A stretch of DNA of 64,000 nucleotides from Otis tarda (Eukaryota > Chordata > Aves > Otidiformes > Otididae). Below are positions 25,448-37,045 of this stretch, piece after piece (the stretch's first letter is position 1; the number at the start of each line of letters is the position of its first letter). A program made the position numbers and the translations under genes. The DNA lies in assembly GCA_026413225.1 (NCBI GenBank), contig CM048552.1:145713053-145777052 (forward strand), in the 5' to 3' direction. The notes under the pieces were generated by a model, which did not search any database, had not been told where the DNA came from, and was given only the letters and a program-made list of their open reading frames with translations.

Positions 25448-25524
25448 CTGAATTGTCCTCTCCATCTCCTTCCACCTCTCGCACCTTAGGGTCCATCATC
25501 CTTGAAGAACTCATGTGACAGTCA
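25448..25524 (-). CDS. CRACDL: CRACDL-like coding exon 1 (start codon)
   Basis: The exon has acceptor tctacctcctttag and donor CAG|gtagaa. The ATG at 25514-25512 starts MSSSRMMDPKVREVEG, residues 1-22 of the protein, and the exon ends one base into codon 23. This start was chosen because it resembles the N-terminus I remember for mammalian CRACDL (M-x-S-x-R-x-M-D, then an acidic stretch, then GKKKSKF), and because the first KKKSKF codons follow immediately in the next exon. The frame stays open for three codons upstream of the ATG, so an extended N-terminus is possible. A (TA)n(CA)n microsatellite lies about 55 bases upstream of the acceptor. Confidence 0.8.
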
Positions 25525-25579
25525 CTAAAGGAGGTAGAAAAAGTGTCAGTCATATCAAAAAAATAACAGTACTTCAGTA

Positions 25580-25580
25580 C

Positions 25581-25611
<31 letters not shown>
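25580..25611. repeat. Compound (TA)n(CA)n microsatellite
   Basis: About ten TA units are followed by about five CA units, in an AT-rich stretch that extends to about 25780. It lies about 55 bases upstream of the acceptor of coding exon 1 on the minus strand. Confidence 0.9.
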
Positions 25612-27971
25612 TATACAGGCAAGGTACTAAATATAGAAATAGAAAGATATAAAAATATAAAATAATATATTATGTGCATACTTTTATATATAAAGACATA
25701 GATCATATATTCCTAAATATATGTATTGTATCTATATGGAAATATACATAAATATAAAAATATGCCATAGGACAAAGCTTCTTAGGCTAAGGTATAATAA
25801 ATTCCATAGAATATTTCCACTTTAATAAGACAATAGTACATTGTGGTTCAGTTAATCAACTAGCCTCTCCTGACTGAAAATTGAGTTTGGTGAGATTCTC
25901 AAATGCTTCTAGAAGTATGCATCACAGGGGGTGGGCTTCTATCACTCTCCCTCTTTACACCTATTCAAGACCACAGACAAAATGTCTTTCTGATAATTAC
26001 AGCATCTGGGCAACATGTACAGGTAACGATAGTGACTGCACATATTTTTCATTTATTTATATTCATCTTGAAGTATTCTACAGATTCTAGTTTTTCTTCC
26101 TTTTTAACAAACCTGTGAAAAGTTAACGACTCTTTTTATTCCTTTGTTCACACAGATAACAGAAAAATACCAGTAAAAAATAAACGAAACAATTTTTTTC
26201 TTTTTTTCTTTCATGTTTGCTTTTTGGAACAAAATATCATTTTGCTTATTAAGGTTCCTAAATTTAAAAATATTTCCAAAATTGTACATGTCCCAACCCT
26301 GAGGAGCAAATATCTGTAATTTAAAATGCATTTCCAGAGCAGTAGTCTGTTTGTGCTCTCTTTGCTTCATCTGGAGAGCCATAACTTCAAGGTCAAGGTG
26401 GACTAAAGCCATGGATGCCATTGACGGGATGGTGAGTTAAATGCTGCAGAGTAACAATGGGCTGTAATGGTGACAGATGCTTTTGCCACAACCTGGATGG
26501 GAGAGTGAGTACACTGCCACTATTTTGATCCCCTGAAGTACCAGCGGACTTAAGTAACAAGGCTCGTAAATTCAAAGAGTTAGTGAAATGGAAATGGAAT
26601 ATTTATTACTGAAGTCTAAAACACGACGTGTCGCCTGAACCATCAGCAAGTGCTTGAGCTGGGTCATGCGGGACAGCTGCATGACAGCCCCAGCAAAAGC
26701 ATCTCTGCTGCCCAGCGGCGCTGGGGCTCCCCTGTCAACCAGACCCACACGCTAGCTGTAAAACACCCCCTGCCACCGCGAAACCAAATCAGAGTTAAAC
26801 ACAAACACTAGTGTCAGCAAGTTTTGGTCAAGGGCATCTGCCTTACATAGGGAGAATTAGTAAGGAACCGGCCCTAGAAAAGAACACAGATGGATGATAC
26901 ATATTTTTTTAAAGTGAATGCACACTGGGAGGTGACAGATAAATATGTATTGAGGCTATGGCATATCTAGTCAATTATTAAACACGCTCAGGGTGTCTCA
27001 GATTCATGCAGTCAGGTTGCAATAGCAATGGCAGGAGTTCAAATCAATACCTTTAAATACCTCAGCTGTTACATGCACACCCTGTAGCATCTATAAGCTA
27101 CGTGCATCCAGAGGTGAGATCCTAGAGTCTCTATATGAATTATGGATGCCGTAACTCAGATCCCCAGCTGTGGCCCACTGGCACAGCTCCGTTGCATCTA
27201 GCTGCACTCAGGTGAGGGTATATTTTTTTAATCCAAATGTTTATATGCCATACTTCAGTAGTTCTGAATAGCAAAGCCACTGGGAGAAAAACATCCATAT
27301 AATGGAAATGTTAGTTTGAAACATGCAGGCAAGTACACACGCTTTCCCTCTGGCAAAATTCAAGCAGATAATATATTATATTTCTGACAAACCAGAAATG
27401 TGTTGTTGTCTCTTCCCAAACCTTAGCAGCCAATTTTCCAGAGAATAAAAAATTTTTTTTAAAAATTAGCTCTACCATAATGTCAGAGAAGATTTGTGTG
27501 ACTGATTTCTGACATCTGAGGTCATGAAGAATGTTTCTACTGGATGCACCAAACATTTGGGGACAGTAATACGTGACCAGGGGTGCAACATACATCTCTT
27601 TGCTTACAGAGGACAATGAACCCTGATGAGCTCCCTCCTTGTCAGCTGTGCATCTTGAAGCAAGGTCCTTGCTCCCCTTCTGACCTCATACAGCCATTCT
27701 TCACATCTGCTGTGTTTTTGCTGTTTTCTAAGGCTATTTTAAGAATTAGTATGTCTTTCCAAAAAGTGCCCAAGACCTGGGGAAGACAGCCCACCACTGC
27801 TGTGCTTTTGGGGACGTCTCCTGCAAAGGTGCAGCACAGGGAGCACGGCTAGAGCACTGGCTTGTGAGAAAGAGCCAGGTCCTTGGCCAGTGTTCTGCAA
27901 TTTGATAGAATACTTCCACAGAACCTGGTTAGCACTAGCAGCTAAATTTGCTGAAGGCTTAGGCCACAAGC

Positions 27972-28385
27972 TGTGAACTTTCAGCTAGATATGCTGAACT
28001 TTTAGCTAGTCAAGTAAAACCAACCCAGAGCTGGTTCAAGTCGTAAGGATGTCATTAACAGAAGCTGCAACCTTAGAGATAAGAAAAGAAACGGCTCACC
28101 TAGAGACAATGAAAGGACCCAGTGAAGAACAGGAAGACCTCAGACCCAATATTACTACAGGTCTGAACTGTACCTCGAGGGGTGGGGTATTTAGATTGTA
28201 AAGGTACAATTGCCTAGGGATTTCTTTGTACAAGGTCCCTCTTTGGAGGCACCCAGCTTGAGCTGTAGCACTATTAATAAAAAAGTACTTTTATAGAGGA
28301 ATCTATCTTTTGGCTTATTGGTTCAGTGGAAACCTAGAGTCAAACTCTGTTACGGTGGCTGGTGATATGTGTAACTTCTATAACA
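27972..28385 (+). mobile_element. Possible solo LTR of an endogenous retrovirus
   Basis: The stretch starts TGTGAACTTT and ends ..TATAACA. It has an AATAAAA poly(A)-like signal at about 28275, followed by a T/G-rich tail like an R-U5 region. Length (about 410 bp) and layout fit an avian LTR. No target-site duplication was found (CAAGC on one side, CCAGG on the other), no internal viral genes are present, and I could not match it to a named family. Confidence 0.3.
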
Positions 28386-31300
28386 CCAGGTCCCACCATC
28401 CTCCCTGGACGGCTCCCCAATATTGCCTGGGGAAAGAGTTGGCTGCTGCGCTGTGGGAGAGCTGTGGAAGAGATCCAGGTGATGCGTCAAGAGGAAGGTC
28501 ATCAGGGTGAGACGACTTTAGAGTGAAGCAGAATGCAACCTGTGGGTCAGAGGCACTTGGGGTGGAGGAGACAAGCACCAGTTGGCCTCTGCCTCCTGCA
28601 CAGGAGCCCAAAGACTCTGATGTTCCCAGCAGGGACATGGTTATTTTAAATTATGGGAAATAAATCCTAGAAGTTTGGGTCAGATGAGCAATACTGGTTT
28701 TCCGGTGGGGGGACTGTAAGGCTTTTATAAAAACTGCATCTCAACTTGGCGTGCAATTACAAGAATTGAGGAACTGTGTGGACCTTTCACTGCCTAGAGC
28801 TTGCAAGTGGACGTACCTCAGGTTTTCAGTTCAAAAGGCAAGTTTTCAGCCTGAACCCAGGGTTTGATGTGACTCTCCCAGGCCCACGCTGGCTGACGTG
28901 CAGGAGAAGGAGGCGGTGGCAGCCTTCACTGCAGTCGCTATGTTGTACAAACACGTGCTGTGATGAGGACGGTGAGGCACGGCCGCCTGCCCACAGCCAA
29001 GGGTGCCAGAAGAGTTTTATGGCTGCCGTTACCAAGGGGAGATTTGTTTGTGCCAAGGGATGAATGAGCACTCACTTCCTTAACCTGAGGACAGTGGAGG
29101 GGTTCAGCAGGCAGTGGAGGAAACTGGGAGGCTTGGCAAGCACTGTGCTGGTGGATGAGTTTTCAGAAATACACTTTAAAGTCAACAGGTTGTTTTTTAA
29201 CAAACTTTGATTTTAAGAAAATACTGAAGCTGTGACTTAGCCACTTTCTCAAGTGTTTTGCCAAGTGATGGTTTCCACTGGAGCAACATCTCAACACAGT
29301 GTGAAGAGATACTGGCCCCCACTGAGCATCCGGCAGCTGCCAGAGATCCCTCTGTGCCACTTGGCAGGCAGGGTGCTGCCCGGCTTAGCGTCTCACCAAA
29401 TCTAGCTGTAGGCAATAACATTAATTTCTACTTTAAAATTTACAATGACATCTTTACTGACATGAGGGAAAGTTATTTTTTTTCCTTTTAAATGCTTCCT
29501 TTGCTGAATTCTGTTAGAGAAACGTTGGTTCTCACCTGCTCACCACCCACCATGAGGTAACAGTATTTTCTTTCCCAAATATATAAACTTGGAGAACTGG
29601 TCTATCTATATCTTTCCTTTTTTCCTTCAGTATAACCTATTTTAACAATATCTTTAGGCAGGTTTTCAATCTTTCAAGCTTTTTCTCAGCTTCTGTAACA
29701 AGCCCTCCAGTATTAATACATCCATCATAGGAAAGATTCGATTAAAACACGATACCCAAGAGGAGAAACAAAAAAAAAAAAATAAAAAAACCAACAGAGG
29801 CCAAAGTTTACCCCTTGTATGACTATAACTGCTTGTCACTTCCCTGACGTAAACAGAGATTTGATTGTTTGCTCTGGAGCTAAATTTTATCTTCCTCAAA
29901 GCTTTGCTTAAAGTCTCTGATGGCCTACAAGTTTAATAACCGTGTAACAAAATGCTGGCAAAACCCAGCAGCTTTGAATCGGCACCCAGTGGCATGAGTG
30001 GCATTCAGTGTGCACTTATGCTTGGCTCCGGAGGTTCAGCTGTGGAGCGGGGCTGCTGAGCCTTCTCATTTCCAGTTTCCCCAAGGATTTACTGCAGTCC
30101 ATCACTAAATTAAATCATCCTGTGATGTGAAGACTCAGCAGGATTCGCATCCTAGACGAGCAGCCTGCATCACTTCTTCTCCCCTGTTAGCAAGGGCAAG
30201 ATTTACAACGTTACTGGGAGCTGTGCTCTTTTCCTCTTTTTTTTTTTTTTTATTTGCATTTTATGTGTGGTTCTTTTCACAGTGGAATACTAGAGATACC
30301 TGGTTTTATCAATTTATTATGAGATTTTGTAAGCACAAAATGTCTGATGATAAATTGCTAAATATTACCCAACCCAATAACAGTATTTTTTCTATATTGG
30401 ACTCTTCCCCATGCCCTTTCTACACGAGCTAAGATACAAGAAATACAGCTGAGACTACATCAGGACAGAGAACAGAAAGGGAATAAGGCAACACAATGTG
30501 TTTTTATTCCCCTTCCTATCCCTCCCAAGTGTCAGTACGTTCAAAAGTGTGTATCCAAAAAATCACAGCTGAACTGAATGACAGCAATTTACACCTTTTA
30601 TTCCTGTGTTGCATAAGAGTATTCTATTTCTAGCAGACAAAGAAACACCAGTAATTAAAGTGATTTTTAAAAATCTGAATTTAGGGAAGTTATTTCACAT
30701 GAGAGGAAGACCTGCCCTTTTCTCTCTCCAATATTATGATATGCACTAAAATTCCTACTGGTATTACATAGCCTTGTGGATTTTGGAAAGAAAATGCAGG
30801 GATTCTGGAGATACAAAACCCAAATACTCAGGAAGACTCCTCTACCTGAAGTCGTAACCAAACCAAAAACATCCTAAACACCAGGGGCGAAGACTGCAGC
30901 TTTTCCTCACCACCCCTCCTTGAGGGCTCAGACCTGAAATGAAGGCACCATCCATGGGCCATGCAGCCCCTTCTTCTGTCACATGGACTGCAGAAAAGGT
31001 ACAGCTCAAAGTTTCCAGAGGGTGCAAGCCCAGGGCACTCACCAGGATCCCCTGCCAGCAGCAGGCGCATCAGCAGAGCTTTCACACCTCTGGAGACGCT
31101 CCAGCTCTCCAGCACACGTGTCAGCGAGAGCACCATCCGGGCACAGCCCCAGGACACCACGCCTTGGCACAGCGCCGGTCCAAAAGCGTGCTGTGATCAC
31201 CTGCCTCTCAAGCAAAGGTTTATCCCTGCAAGGAGGGGAGACTGTGTGCCAAAGACATGGCGCAACAGGGTGTGGTAGAAGGAAGTGTAGGAGAGCGGGC

Positions 31301-32323
31301 TAACGAGCTTGTGATGAGGAAGTATTCACAAAGCAAACGAAACGCTGCTGTTCAACACGCCTCTCTGCTCACACCTTCTCCTACTAACAGACATCCCAAC
31401 ATTACCCCCCTCCCTCTTTCCAGCTCTCAAACCACTTTCAGTGTTCCCAAGTGATAATGCTTGAGCCTAGCCAAAACGAAATCTCTCACAGTGTGCCCAA
31501 TTATAAAATCCTTTCCAGAAGTCATCCATCATCTTGAGCTTACGTTACTAAGATAAACCTCTCCTCTCTACCCCCGCTTCTACAAGAGGAGGTCTAGGAA
31601 GCACAGTGGTGTGCTCCTTCTGAGCTAGCACGGCACATATGAGCTCAGGTATTAGGAGTGTCCGCACGAGTGAGATGCAGGCCTCTGGAAATCCAATTAG
31701 TTTGTATAAACACATCCAGAAAGCTCAGATAAAGGGTCAGGAGAATTTGATACAACTGCAATACCATTTCCAAAGCCATAAATCTTCCTTCTCCAGACCT
31801 CTCTTTATGTCAAAGGAGTACAGGTTTCACTTTTTATTCGGTCTCTAATTTTTAAATCAAATTAACAAACGCACCTGAGTGTGCGCTTACATACACACAG
31901 CCATCCTAGGAGCTTTATCCAGAGTCCCGGCACTGTGACTGAAGAGCCACCCTGCCTTTCTACCACATATCAGCACCTATACAGGATCTGTTCATATTCT
32001 AGATGTGTCCCCATCCTTTCTGAATTATTAAAAATAATTTATCCAGAGAAGACATACTTTCTGAGAAAACTGCACTGTTTTCCTCTACAAAATTTACACA
32101 AAATATCAAAGATAACTTCACGCCAAAACAAGAAGAAAAACACCCTGTCACTTTTTTAATGCAACTTTGCCTTTTGTTTTCAAAGTCGGGCAGACAATCA
32201 TCTCCTTCCATTTTGCTCAAATAGTTTGAATCAGTAAATGAAAAGTATTACTTTACAAAGTCTCTGACTTCATGTGTTCTCTCCCTGTTTTAATAATTCA
32301 GTGCGGATGCTGTTAGCACCTAC

Positions 32324-32394
32324 TTGTTTATGCTGACTGATGTCCACAGGGATATCATCTTCAAAATGTGGTATTTTCACAACTGGTTTGCTGT
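32324..32394 (-). other. Candidate exon of unknown membership
   Basis: On the minus strand a good acceptor (gaactgtcttgttttag) precedes 71 bases with an open frame (SKPVVKIPHFEDDIPVDISQ..) up to a donor-like CAA|gtaggt. The phase does not fit: inserted between 36414-36504 and 25448-25524 it would create an early stop. It is therefore either a noncoding or poison exon, part of another transcript, or chance. Confidence 0.2.
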
Positions 32395-32915
32395 CTAAAA
32401 CAAGACAGTTCATTATCCATCTTCATCAGTGTCACATAGAACCTGGTACACCTTCCTCATCTTTTCTTACCTGCATCATTGATTAATAAAAAAGTTTGGT
32501 TTCTTTGCTTGTGGTTGACATTTTCTGCAGTTACTCCTACGCTTGTAGCATGCTCTCATGTTATTAGAAAATCCGAATATTGCACAACCACAACGATGTG
32601 ATGAGAGCCTCTGTGCCGCTCCTCACGCTCTGAGCAAGGCTGGCTGAGAGCAGCTTTGCTACCAGCATCCTCTCCCTGGCTGCCTGGGTCCTAGGCCAGC
32701 ATCCAGGTGAGAGCACCCAGCCTGAACACTAAGTCAATGCTCTCCCCTTTAAAACTCTGCCTTTTAGAGATCCTCCCATCCTCTCAGATTCTCCCATTCA
32801 GTCGCTGTTAAAACAAATAGAGCTAGCTGTGAGTGATTTGCCCTTTCTTTCAGAAATGACTAAGAAAAGGTAGTTGCACCAACACAATCTCTTCCAATGC
32901 TGCCCCTTGTGCTGG

Positions 32916-32968
32916 AGTTTGCTATTCCTCCACCTCCAACACAGGCGGAGGTGGAGGAATAGCAAGCT
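32916..32968. repeat. 22-bp near-perfect inverted repeat with 9-base loop
   Basis: The left arm at 32916-32937 contains GCTATTCCTCCACCTCC (32921-32937). The right arm at 32947-32968 contains GGAGGTGGAGGAATAGC (32947-32963). Seventeen base pairs are perfect, and five further pairs include one G-T. The loop is aacacaggc. It would fold into a stable hairpin in RNA from either strand. Confidence 0.95.
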
Positions 32969-33880
32969 GTGGCACAGGGATCAGCTATGCATAACTACTG
33001 ACACGCTACTATCTCTCTGCACCCGTCCTTTCCTTTGCAGTACTCGCATCAATCACTCAAATCCCCCGTTGCACACTGTGTAAACAAGGCGGTGCCCAAT
33101 GTCCCTGTGATCACTGACAGAAGAGACATCAAGGGATCTCCAGTAATAAAATATCAGCTAAAAGGAAGATGGGAGAGGGGAGATAAGATAACAGCTCACT
33201 GCATGGGTTCCCCTTCTGAGCCTTTGTGTGAGCCAGGTGAGACCTGCCATGACCAGACTTCACGGACTACGACAGGAAAAACAGAAGAGGCAGCAGGTGC
33301 ATCTTCCTAAGCGTTTCAATGGGTTTTCTGCATGTTCAGTTGTTTTCTCTTGCTCCTTTCACTGCTGTCAGGCAGTGTGTGTTTTCCTTCACCTCACCAG
33401 CCCAGACTCCTCCCTATTGCATCTGTCCCTGTTTATTCCAAAAGCTGTGCAGATTCTCATGTTGGATCCTCATCAGTCCTTCCGCTGTGCCCCTGCCAAC
33501 GGCACATTCCTTTCTCTATTACAAGCACAATGCATTTCCAAGGGACAGGAGGAAAAAACCCTGCTCTCTCTACCCGCTTTTTTTCCAAGAATTGATAGAC
33601 CTTCCTTCCCTCATTGTTTCTGAGACAAATGAGAAACACTCCATAAAATAAACTTTCCTCCTGAGCAGCTTTTGAAGAGTGAGCTTTCTGTTTTTAAAAA
33701 AAAAAAAATGCACTGCAACAGAACACACAAAGCTAAGAGGTCAGAAGGCACCACCGCGATTGCCCAGCCTGATGTCCTGGATAGCACAGGGAATAGGATG
33801 TCACCCAGAAAGGTAACTTGGGGGTATACACCGTGTCAGTTTTCTTCACAGGAAAAGCTTAAGCTTGCATGCTTTCCTTT

Positions 33881-33980
33881 AAAAAAAAAAAAAAAAAAAC
33901 AAACCACAAAACAAAAAAATCAAACCAAAACGAAAAAAAAACCCCAAAGCAAACCAAACAACCATACAAAAGAATTAAAA
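33881..33980. repeat. A19 tract followed by an A/C-rich low-complexity stretch
   Basis: A19 at 33881-33899, then about 80 bases of AAAC and AACC-type sequence with almost no G or T. Simple-sequence low complexity; no tail-bearing insert is recognisable upstream. Confidence 0.85.
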
Positions 33981-36413
33981 CGGAGGTAGGGGAGGAGTTT
34001 GCACTGGCAAAAGCATAAGGCAAGCTCATGTGAAATGTCTTATTCCTATGGAGTAACCGTTTCCTTCTTGCCATCCAACCTCTATTTTTTGTGATTTAAT
34101 AGAGGGGCCAGGAGATCTATTCTACCAACATAGAAAAACATTATTATCAAAAGACCTGTTAGAGTAATAAAACCACATTGGCTTTCCTTCTTTTTTTTTT
34201 CTCAGCACACAGGGATAATAAAGGCATAGCTGTTTTACACAAAGACACAAGATGTCTCCCAGCCAGCTCCCTACTAGAAATCCTCTGCCAGATTTAGGAG
34301 CACAAACAGCTCAACACAATAACAGAGTTTTAGGCTTGTATCAGCCACCTTTACTGATAGAAGCACAATCTGTATTTTCAACTTAAATAATTTCGAGTGT
34401 TCACATAGTACTTTGGCTAATACTGTTCTCAAGATGTTCATCTTTTTTTTGTACAATAGCAGGCTAACGTCACTCAGAGTCAGGGGTCAGTAAAATATTA
34501 AAAATTCAGTGTGCCTCTCCTTGAAAAGCAATAGGAAAGAAAGTAAAATGTCTTGCTTTAGTTAGAACAAAATTATATTTGATTCTACATGTCGCAATTG
34601 CAATTATTCTTGAATTCAGCACTGGGAACACTCCTGAAGCTATTTCACAAAAATAATTACACAAGGTCTTTTGGTATTCAGAATGAGTAGAAAAATCAAC
34701 GTTGTTATAAGGTCTCAATGCCTTTAAATTCAAGGAAAGATAACAGGCTTTCATTGATCCTTCCTTGCTTTTTTGGAACCACAAATATAATAAATTGTCT
34801 ATATATATACACACACTTACTTTGTGGCAAAGAAGGAATAAGACTCACCTGGAACCAGAGCAAGCCCTGAGGAATGGCACACTTACACCTGCTGCCCCAT
34901 CAATTAGGCTAATGTAAGCAAGTTCTTGTACAGCGCAGAGGTTAATGGGAGTTCAAGATGCAGAAAGTGTTTAGCACTACCCAGGCTGAGATCTTCATTC
35001 AGTTTTATCTGCTATTCAGAAGAAAACTCAGTGGGCCAGGTTAACCAGACAATGAAGGCAATTGCTAACATCAGAGCTGAACGGGGCCCAATTTTCATCC
35101 ACTCTAAGCCCATCTATACTGCATGGAGTATTTACTCTCAGCTGCATAATGTGTGGTGTAGCCAACAGTATCATTTCAACAGTTTTATTAAGTTTCTTTA
35201 GAAGTGAATGACGAATCTTTTCAAATGTCAGCTTCATGTGAACACAGAATATAGCTATATCCCAGGCCTGCTTCCAAATATTTTGCCCTTAGTGTGATGA
35301 AAAATAGAGTCTGGTTTGGTCAAACACAAGTAATGAGGAAAGTGCATGAAATAAAGAGACCCAGGCTGGGCTTTACCATTCCTCAGGAATTCCTACACTG
35401 GAAGGATGAAATAATCATTGGGATCATTTATGAACCATGTGCAGAATAGTTTTAATACTGAATATTTAAAGTAGAGAAAAAATAAAGGAAGTAGGGAGCG
35501 CAAAGAGAATTAATTAAATATTCTAAGAGAAGCCTGAGCCCTTCCAGGCAGAGATAAACCAGCCTACCAGCTGAGACTAGCCAGAACATAAGCAGGTTGA
35601 TTTCCAGGAGCTGCTCATTGAAAGGTGCCATCAAGGACCCTCAAGTCCTCAGCACTCCTTTGGCTCTGCCTTGTTTCAGCCCACACCGCTCTGCTGAACC
35701 GGCTGCAGTCGTGTGCTAACCTGGAATCACCTCGGATGCAGGGAAAACAAGAAGCCATGTCTCCAGCCCAAGGATCGGTTCCCCTCCCGGGTCATCTTAG
35801 CGTGAAGGAGCGGCGATTGTCTGGAGTTGTGAGAGGGCAGCGGGAGGCAGCAGGGAAGGGGAGCATCTTCCCCTGCATCCCCTCTGCAGGGCTCTGGCTG
35901 CAGACTCAGGGGCCAGTTTCTTCCTCAAGATTCACATGAACTGTCCAAGAGGTATAGCCACTGTCGGCGCAATCTCAATCCTCTGATATTTCCCCAGGCA
36001 ACAGCGCTCACATATTTCAGCAATAACTGCTACCTTGTAAACACATTCCACATTCCTGTTGCATTAAATCCCACAGGCCAAATGCAAAGCTGAATGGCCT
36101 CTTGTCTAACCGTTGTACGAGGCTCGCTCTGAAGCAGCTTTTAATTGGGAAGGACCTTATTTAGCCTCTTTTGACCCCTTCTAATTTAGTTCCTCTCAGC
36201 TTTCAATTGATAATCATTTTCTTGAGCCCCAATGGGAGAGAGATGAGCCATGAGCTCCTTTCTTTCCTCCACCTGAGTAACACTCAGATCACTTCCAGAA
36301 AAAGGAGCACGAGATCTTTAATGCAAGGTCACAGCAATACATAACTATTGCAGCAGTTTCAGGCAGGAGTATAGTTAAGTCAGACAGTCTTTCTAACCCA
36401 AATAATTTCTTAC

Positions 36414-36504
36414 GTGAAAGGATTGGAAGGTTGCTTTTTGACCACGTCACAATAAACAACATTGCTGAGTCCTTTCATCTTTGCTCGGAACCTTCCTCCA
36501 CAAT
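36414..36504 (-). CDS. Candidate upstream exon of the CRACD-family gene (5' UTR or N-terminal extension)
   Basis: On the minus strand a pyrimidine-rich acceptor (tgtttttcttatag) precedes 91 bases that end at a strong donor (CAC|gtaaga). One frame is open throughout and contains an ATG at 36478-36476 with A at -3, starting MKGLSNVVYCDVVKKQPSNPF. The exon ends with two bases of a codon. The exon at 25448-25524 starts with one base before an open frame into its own ATG, so the two would splice in frame (..PSNPFT|DCHMSSS..). The canonical family start is probably the downstream ATG, which would make this exon 5' UTR or an alternative longer N-terminus. I do not recognise the encoded peptide, and transcription is not shown. 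It could be a chance exon-like stretch. Confidence 0.4.
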
Positions 36505-37045
36505 CTATAAGAAAAACATAATCAGGATTTCACAAATGCAAGAGCCCTGATTTACTCGTTCAGGACACGTACTTGCAAACTTTTCATTCTTGCTATCCAT
36601 TCAGGACACATTTGTTATTTTGTATTTGAAAGAGAGGAGACATTTTCCTGTAGCTCTTCTCTCCCTGTATACTTGCAAGTGTGTGCTCCAAACCACACTC
36701 TGTGCTCCAAACCAAGGATATGAGCAAATGGAAATTTGCTCAGATTCTCATTTTCTCCTTCACTCCTTCCCTGCAGCAATAACCTCAGTGAAAATAACCT
36801 CTGGCAAGTCAGTCTGCACGTTTCACCTCCAATTGCCACTTCAGACTTGCAGACTTTTGGAAGTCAATACCCTGAATGTGGCTTAATAGTTTTTACTGCT
36901 GCCTTGTCAGAAGTCCAGAATCAAGTCTCTACTGCGCCTACACCACCTCCACCAGCCCACTCATTCCCATGGACAGGGAAGTAGAAAGCATTTGACATGC
37001 CAATTTGTCTAGGACAAGTAACAGTGGGCATGTGTGCTCATATAT

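Larger units (their letters stand above)
25525..36413. other. Probable 5' intron of the CRACDL-like gene (10.9 kb)
   Basis: If the exon at 36414-36504 is real, this is intron 1. It holds a possible solo LTR (27972-28385), a candidate exon (32324-32394), a 22-bp inverted repeat (32916-32968) and an A-rich stretch (33881-33980). A second small TA/CA repeat lies at about 34799-34816. Sequence at 28400-28620 and 30900-31200 is GC-richer without a recognisable gene. Confidence 0.45.
2396..36504 (-). other. CRACDL: CRACD-family gene locus, best match CRACDL (partial: 3' end outside window)
   Basis: This is a multi-exon gene on the minus strand. Family members are largely disordered proteins; CRACD itself is known to inhibit actin capping protein and so affect actin dynamics. 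Eight coding exons from 25524 down to 2396 have canonical GT-AG borders, and every junction keeps the frame. Numbering from the ATG at 25514-25512, they give 880 residues: polybasic segment 24-43, GSRALSHDSIFIP 85-97, GPPPP 133-137, SSEDDGLPRSPPEMSLLH 151-168, NSAAKHKL 252-259, SPFQVKLRSTSLSFKY 684-699, KPPLPKKP 764-771 and EPAWISIARQKQRG 836-849. The terminal exon is not in the window. The large exon lacks the long Glu/Arg-rich helix of CRACD. The N-terminus and a projected size near 960 residues fit CRACDL as I remember it; KIAA1210 is the main alternative. Family membership is secure, the paralogue is inference. Confidence 0.85.
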
